A stretch of 9,659 nucleotides of DNA from an uncultured Lachnospiraceae bacterium (GTDB lineage: Bacteria; Bacillota; Clostridia; Lachnospirales; Lachnospiraceae). The position numbers and the translations under genes were made by a program. A model generated the notes under the pieces. It saw nothing but the letters and a program-made list of their open reading frames with translations, had not been told where the DNA came from and made no database searches. Location of the stretch: contig CASGVX010000062.1 in the NCBI GenBank assembly GCA_949346185.1, forward strand, positions 1-9,659. Direction: 5' to 3'. This document shows, piece after piece, positions 6,898-9,659 of the stretch; within the stretch, counting starts at the first letter, position 1, and every line of letters begins with the position of its first letter.

Positions 6898-7737
6898 TCA
6901 TTCCTTCACTGCGGAGGATGCGATGCCCTGTTCAAAATAATCCTGCCCCGCCAGAAATACCAACACTGCTGGGAGCAGTGCTATCAGCGAGGCGCATAGG
7001 GATACGCCGGCATTGCTGCTGTCAACTTTGGGTAGGAACAGGGACAGGGGCCACAAACTTTTCGTGGCGAGAAAGGTCATGGGCTGCTCAATCATGTTCC
7101 AGCATTCCAGAAAGGAAAGCACCAGCGCAGAGATGATTCCGGCAGCCCCCAGTGGGATGCCGATGCGGAAAAATATCTGCAGCTCCCCTGCCCCGTCAAT
7201 TCTTGCCGCCTCCAGAATCTCCTCGGGAATGCCGCAAAAGAACCGATAAATAATGAAGACGGAGAAGGTGGAAAATATCCCCGGCAGAATGATGGAGGCA
7301 CTGGTATCCAAAAGATGCATCTGATCCAGCACTAAGTATTCTGACAGCATCGTTACTTGGAAAGGCATCATCATCATTGTGATGTAAATCAGGTATATCA
7401 CTTTCTTTCCCCGAAAAGAATATCTTGCCAACCCCCATGCCGCCGGCGTACCGAAAAGGAACTGACCGGCTAGGATGCCCCCGGTTATTTTGACGGAATT
7501 CCAGAACATCTGGAAAAATTCAGGGGTATCCAGCAGTAGCTGCACGAGGTTTTTCATTGTGGGAAACTTGGGAAGTAATTTCCAAGATGCGTTGCCATGA
7601 TGAGTCTGCAGCACAGGACCGATGGCATCCATGATTTCCTGATTTCCCATAAAAGCTCCCGCCGCCAAAAAGATTATTGGGCTGATGCCCAGCAGGGCAA
7701 ACAATGCCAATATAATTATGGAAATTGCTCTTTTCAA
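6898..7737 (-). CDS. Carbohydrate ABC transporter permease, MalG type
   Basis: A 279-residue inner membrane permease of the binding-protein-dependent sugar importer class (CUT1). Six hydrophobic segments are visible, beginning with one at about 4-28. The cytoplasmic EAA loop, EAARIDGAGELQIFFRIGIP (176-195), is where the ATPase docks. The C-terminal ending (FEQGIASSAVKE) matches the usual MalG tail that ends in GAVKG or a close variant. The start is a TTG at 7737, chosen because GGGAGG lies about 8 bases upstream and no ATG is better placed. It follows the MalF-like gene by 16 bases and would pair with that protein to form the channel. The sugar cannot be read from the sequence. The extended extracellular loop near 30-75 is typical of MalG relatives that take oligosaccharides. 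Confidence 0.92.
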   Translation of the reverse strand: MKRAISIIILALFALLGISPIIFLAAGAFMGNQEIMDAIGPVLQTHHGNASWKLLPKFPTMKNLVQLLLDTPEFFQMFWNSVKITGGILAGQFLFGTPAAWGLARYSFRGKKVIYLIYITMMMMPFQVTMLSEYLVLDQMHLLDTSASIILPGIFSTFSVFIIYRFFCGIPEEILEAARIDGAGELQIFFRIGIPLGAAGIISALVLSFLECWNMIEQPMTFLATKSLWPLSLFLPKVDSSNAGVSLCASLIALLPAVLVFLAGQDYFEQGIASSAVKE

Positions 7738-7753
7738 CTTGATTCCTCCCTTT

Positions 7754-8587
7754 CTATTCCTGATCCCAGCTCCTCTGCAGCATCAGGACAAAGAGGAGCA
7801 GTACCATGCATAGTAGCACGGATCCCGCCGCCATCTTATCCACGGATAATTCACTGAACCAATTATTAAAAACATGCTGGAGCAGGTAAATCCGTTCCTG
7901 GGGATAACTTCCCGCTACCAGATACGCCTCTCGGAACACCTTGAAGGAGTTTAGGAAGGAGAGGATGACAATGGTAAATGCCACCGTGCGGAGATTGGGA
8001 AGGGTAATGTAGAGAAAGCATTTCCATGTTCCGGCACCGTCCACTCTGGCGGCCTCGTAAATGCTTTTGGAGATTCCCTGCAGACCGGCAAGCCAGAGAA
8101 TCATGTCATATCCCAGATTTTTCCAGATATAGCTGAACACCAGCACGCCAAAAGCGGCATCCGTCTCCATCCAGTTTTTCCCCTCTAGGTGAAAAAGAGA
8201 CAAAAGTCCGTTGAGCAATCCAGCATTGTCAAAGACCACATTCCAGAGAAGCACTACGCTGGCGGCGGGAATGGCCAGAGGAACCAGATAGGCGCTCTTT
8301 AGCAGGCTCTTTCTTGCAAGGTTTTGGAGCAAGACTGCGACGCCCAGAGACAGTGTCAGGAGAAGTGGCAGGCATACCAACACGAATCGGGCGGTATTGC
8401 CCGCTGCCAGTCGAAATGCCTGATTGCCCAGTACCTGACGGTAATTCTCCAGCCCGGCAAATCCATTGCCCACGGCATTGAGAAAGGAGCGTCGCACCAC
8501 ATCCCCGAAGGGAATCAGGTAAAATACCAAAACCCCGCAGAAACTGGGCAGTACGAACACCCATCCCATCTTTTTTCCCTTTGCCAT
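7754..8587 (-). CDS. Sugar ABC transporter permease, MalF type
   Basis: A 277-residue CUT1-family permease with an N-terminal hydrophobic segment (about 8-27, FVLPSFCGVLVFYLIPF), five more TM segments, and the EAA loop EAARVDGAGTWKCFLYITLP (178-197), which contacts the ATPase. It would form the transmembrane channel with the MalG-like protein and accept sugar from the binding protein. I chose the ATG at 8587 because GGAGG lies 8 bases before it. The GTG two codons upstream (8593) is only 2 bases from that site and would add two residues. It begins 43 bases after the binding-protein gene and ends 16 bases before the MalG-like gene, whose ribosome binding site lies in the gap. No ATPase gene is seen, which is common in Firmicutes that share one MsmK-type ATPase. 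Confidence 0.92.
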   Translation of the reverse strand: MAKGKKMGWVFVLPSFCGVLVFYLIPFGDVVRRSFLNAVGNGFAGLENYRQVLGNQAFRLAAGNTARFVLVCLPLLLTLSLGVAVLLQNLARKSLLKSAYLVPLAIPAASVVLLWNVVFDNAGLLNGLLSLFHLEGKNWMETDAAFGVLVFSYIWKNLGYDMILWLAGLQGISKSIYEAARVDGAGTWKCFLYITLPNLRTVAFTIVILSFLNSFKVFREAYLVAGSYPQERIYLLQHVFNNWFSELSVDKMAAGSVLLCMVLLLFVLMLQRSWDQE

Positions 8588-8630
8588 TGTCACGCCCTCC
8601 TTCTGGGATCATAGGATACTTCACCCGTTT

Positions 8631-9659
8631 TTATTCCGCCAGATATAGATTGACCTTTTTCAGAATGGCATCTGCGGTATCTTCCAATCCCTGCTCCTCC
8701 CGCAGATATTTCTTGCCCTGTTCCAACACGATTTTCTGAATCACTCGGTTGGTGATGCTAGGCTTATCCAGACTTTCCATAATCTCTGTGAAGGAGTCGA
8801 TCTCTTTCTGCTTCAGGTTTGCGTATGCGAATCCGTAGTTTTTGTCCGAGCCCTGTGCACCAAAGGAGATGGAACTCTTATCTTTCACATTTTGCGCATG
8901 TAATTTTTCCTTGCACACCGCATCATAAGCGGCTTGATTTACTGGGATGCCGTTAGTATCACTATTCCCTGCCTTTTTGCCCAGCAGGAGCTTGGCAAAT
9001 TTCTTTCCGGCTTCCGTATTACCGCCCTTCACAACCCCTGCCATCAGATAGGGGATATAGGTTTTTACCTTGCCATGGTTCATAAGGCAGAAATCCGTCT
9101 TTGTCTGTGGTCTATAACTGCATATTGTTTGCAATCCATAGATATCTGACAGCGTTCCGAAGGAATATTTCCACTCTCCCGTGAGGAGGCCGTCATATCG
9201 GTGGGAGCCTAATTTCTCTCCTGTTTCCAGCGTGCCATCCACGTCATAGGAATCCATTTGATCCTCCAATTTGCTATTATGGCTGTCTGCGTCATACAGC
9301 TGCTTGGCAGATCTGAGGTAATCCGTCACGGTTTCCTTGTCCAGGTCGCCTTCTTCCTTAATCCATGTAGCGGAATCCGCATAGAATAAATCTCGCAGCA
9401 GGCCTTCGGGGCCATGGAGGGGAAGGCTCTTCCCGCTGGAAGAATTTGCTTTCTTCTTCAGGGCCGTGGCTCTCTCTGCCATGGATTTCAGGTCTTTTCC
9501 AGAACTCACTGTCGCTTGGTCGCCCTCCAGTACAGGGATGATGATGCGTGCGGGCATGGCATAGATTTTTCCCTCCTGCCTGCTTGCTTCCAGAATATTC
9601 GGAAAAATACCATCGCTTTTATCCACTTCTTCCACCACATCGCTGATATCTTGGAGAAT
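8631..9659 (-). CDS. Extracellular sugar-binding protein of an ABC importer, C-terminal part (5' end outside the window)
   Basis: The frame stays open through the right edge of the window, so about 343 residues are seen and the N-terminus (expected lipoprotein signal with a lipobox) is missing. The GTG codons near 9638 are internal. The visible start (ILQDISDVVEEVDKS, then GIFPNILEASRQEGKIYAMPARI) is the classic block of family 1 sugar-binding proteins, where the mature protein describes a small peptide-like turn before YAMP. The end, AILKKVNLYLAE, is the usual C-terminal helix. A KFAKLLLGKKAGNSDTNGIP stretch matches the region that precedes the conserved GIPVN and the closing helices. It lies upstream of the two permeases in the same direction, so it is the first visible gene of the importer operon. 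The ligand cannot be determined; residue differences from maltose and lactose binders are wide. Confidence 0.88.
   Translation of the reverse strand: MLQDISDVVEEVDKSDGIFPNILEASRQEGKIYAMPARIIIPVLEGDQATVSSGKDLKSMAERATALKKKANSSSGKSLPLHGPEGLLRDLFYADSATWIKEEGDLDKETVTDYLRSAKQLYDADSHNSKLEDQMDSYDVDGTLETGEKLGSHRYDGLLTGEWKYSFGTLSDIYGLQTICSYRPQTKTDFCLMNHGKVKTYIPYLMAGVVKGGNTEAGKKFAKLLLGKKAGNSDTNGIPVNQAAYDAVCKEKLHAQNVKDKSSISFGAQGSDKNYGFAYANLKQKEIDSFTEIMESLDKPSITNRVIQKIVLEQGKKYLREEQGLEDTADAILKKVNLYLAE

Noticed and set aside
1..9659. tRNA or rRNA genes, CRISPR arrays, insertion sequences, attachment sites.
   Set aside because: None recognised by eye on either strand; no transposase or integrase motif in any reading frame examined.

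Overview
The window looks like a chromosomal segment from a low-to-mid GC Gram-positive anaerobe, most likely a clostridium of the Lachnospiraceae type. This rests on strong AGGAGG-like ribosome binding sites, a roughly 577-residue alpha-phosphoglucomutase of the clostridial kind, a PEGA-domain surface protein, a MalF/MalG/solute-binding-protein sugar importer without its own ATPase, and a membrane-anchored HlyD-like adaptor. The taxonomic call is inference from gene style; there is no rRNA or other marker in the window.

The layout is two blocks of genes that converge near position 4360. On the plus strand, from the left: the C-terminal part of a PEGA-domain protein (cut by the window edge), a complete phosphoglucomutase/phosphomannomutase gene, a terminator-like hairpin, and an amino-acid adenylation (AMP-binding) gene. 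The adenylation gene is missing its last part, including the A10 lysine region. It runs directly, in a different frame, into the C-terminal third of an aspartate/glutamate racemase-family gene that has lost its N-terminal part. The join at about 4057-4075 looks like the scar of a deletion that fused two truncated genes.

On the minus strand, read from the right edge, is one tightly spaced run of genes: an extracellular sugar-binding lipoprotein-type protein (N-terminus outside the window), a MalF-like permease, a MalG-like permease, a HlyD/RND-type membrane-fusion adaptor with a long coiled coil, and a small two-TM protein with a MacB-type extracytoplasmic domain. Gaps between them are 16-89 bases and no internal promoter or terminator is evident, so co-transcription is likely. 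No ATPase is encoded in the window. The importer half could borrow a shared MsmK-type ATPase; the HlyD/MacB-like half would also need an ATPase and probably a full FtsX-type permease.

Points most worth a second look are the combination of sugar-import parts with export-adaptor parts in one apparent operon, the reduced MacB-like protein, the 20-base direct repeat carrying the ribosome binding site just upstream of it, and the deletion scar between the adenylation gene and the racemase remnant. The 3' end of the racemase remnant overlaps the 3' end of the MacB-like gene by 19 bases, so this whole 4.0-4.4 kb region looks rearranged. No tRNA, rRNA, CRISPR array, insertion sequence or attachment site was recognised.
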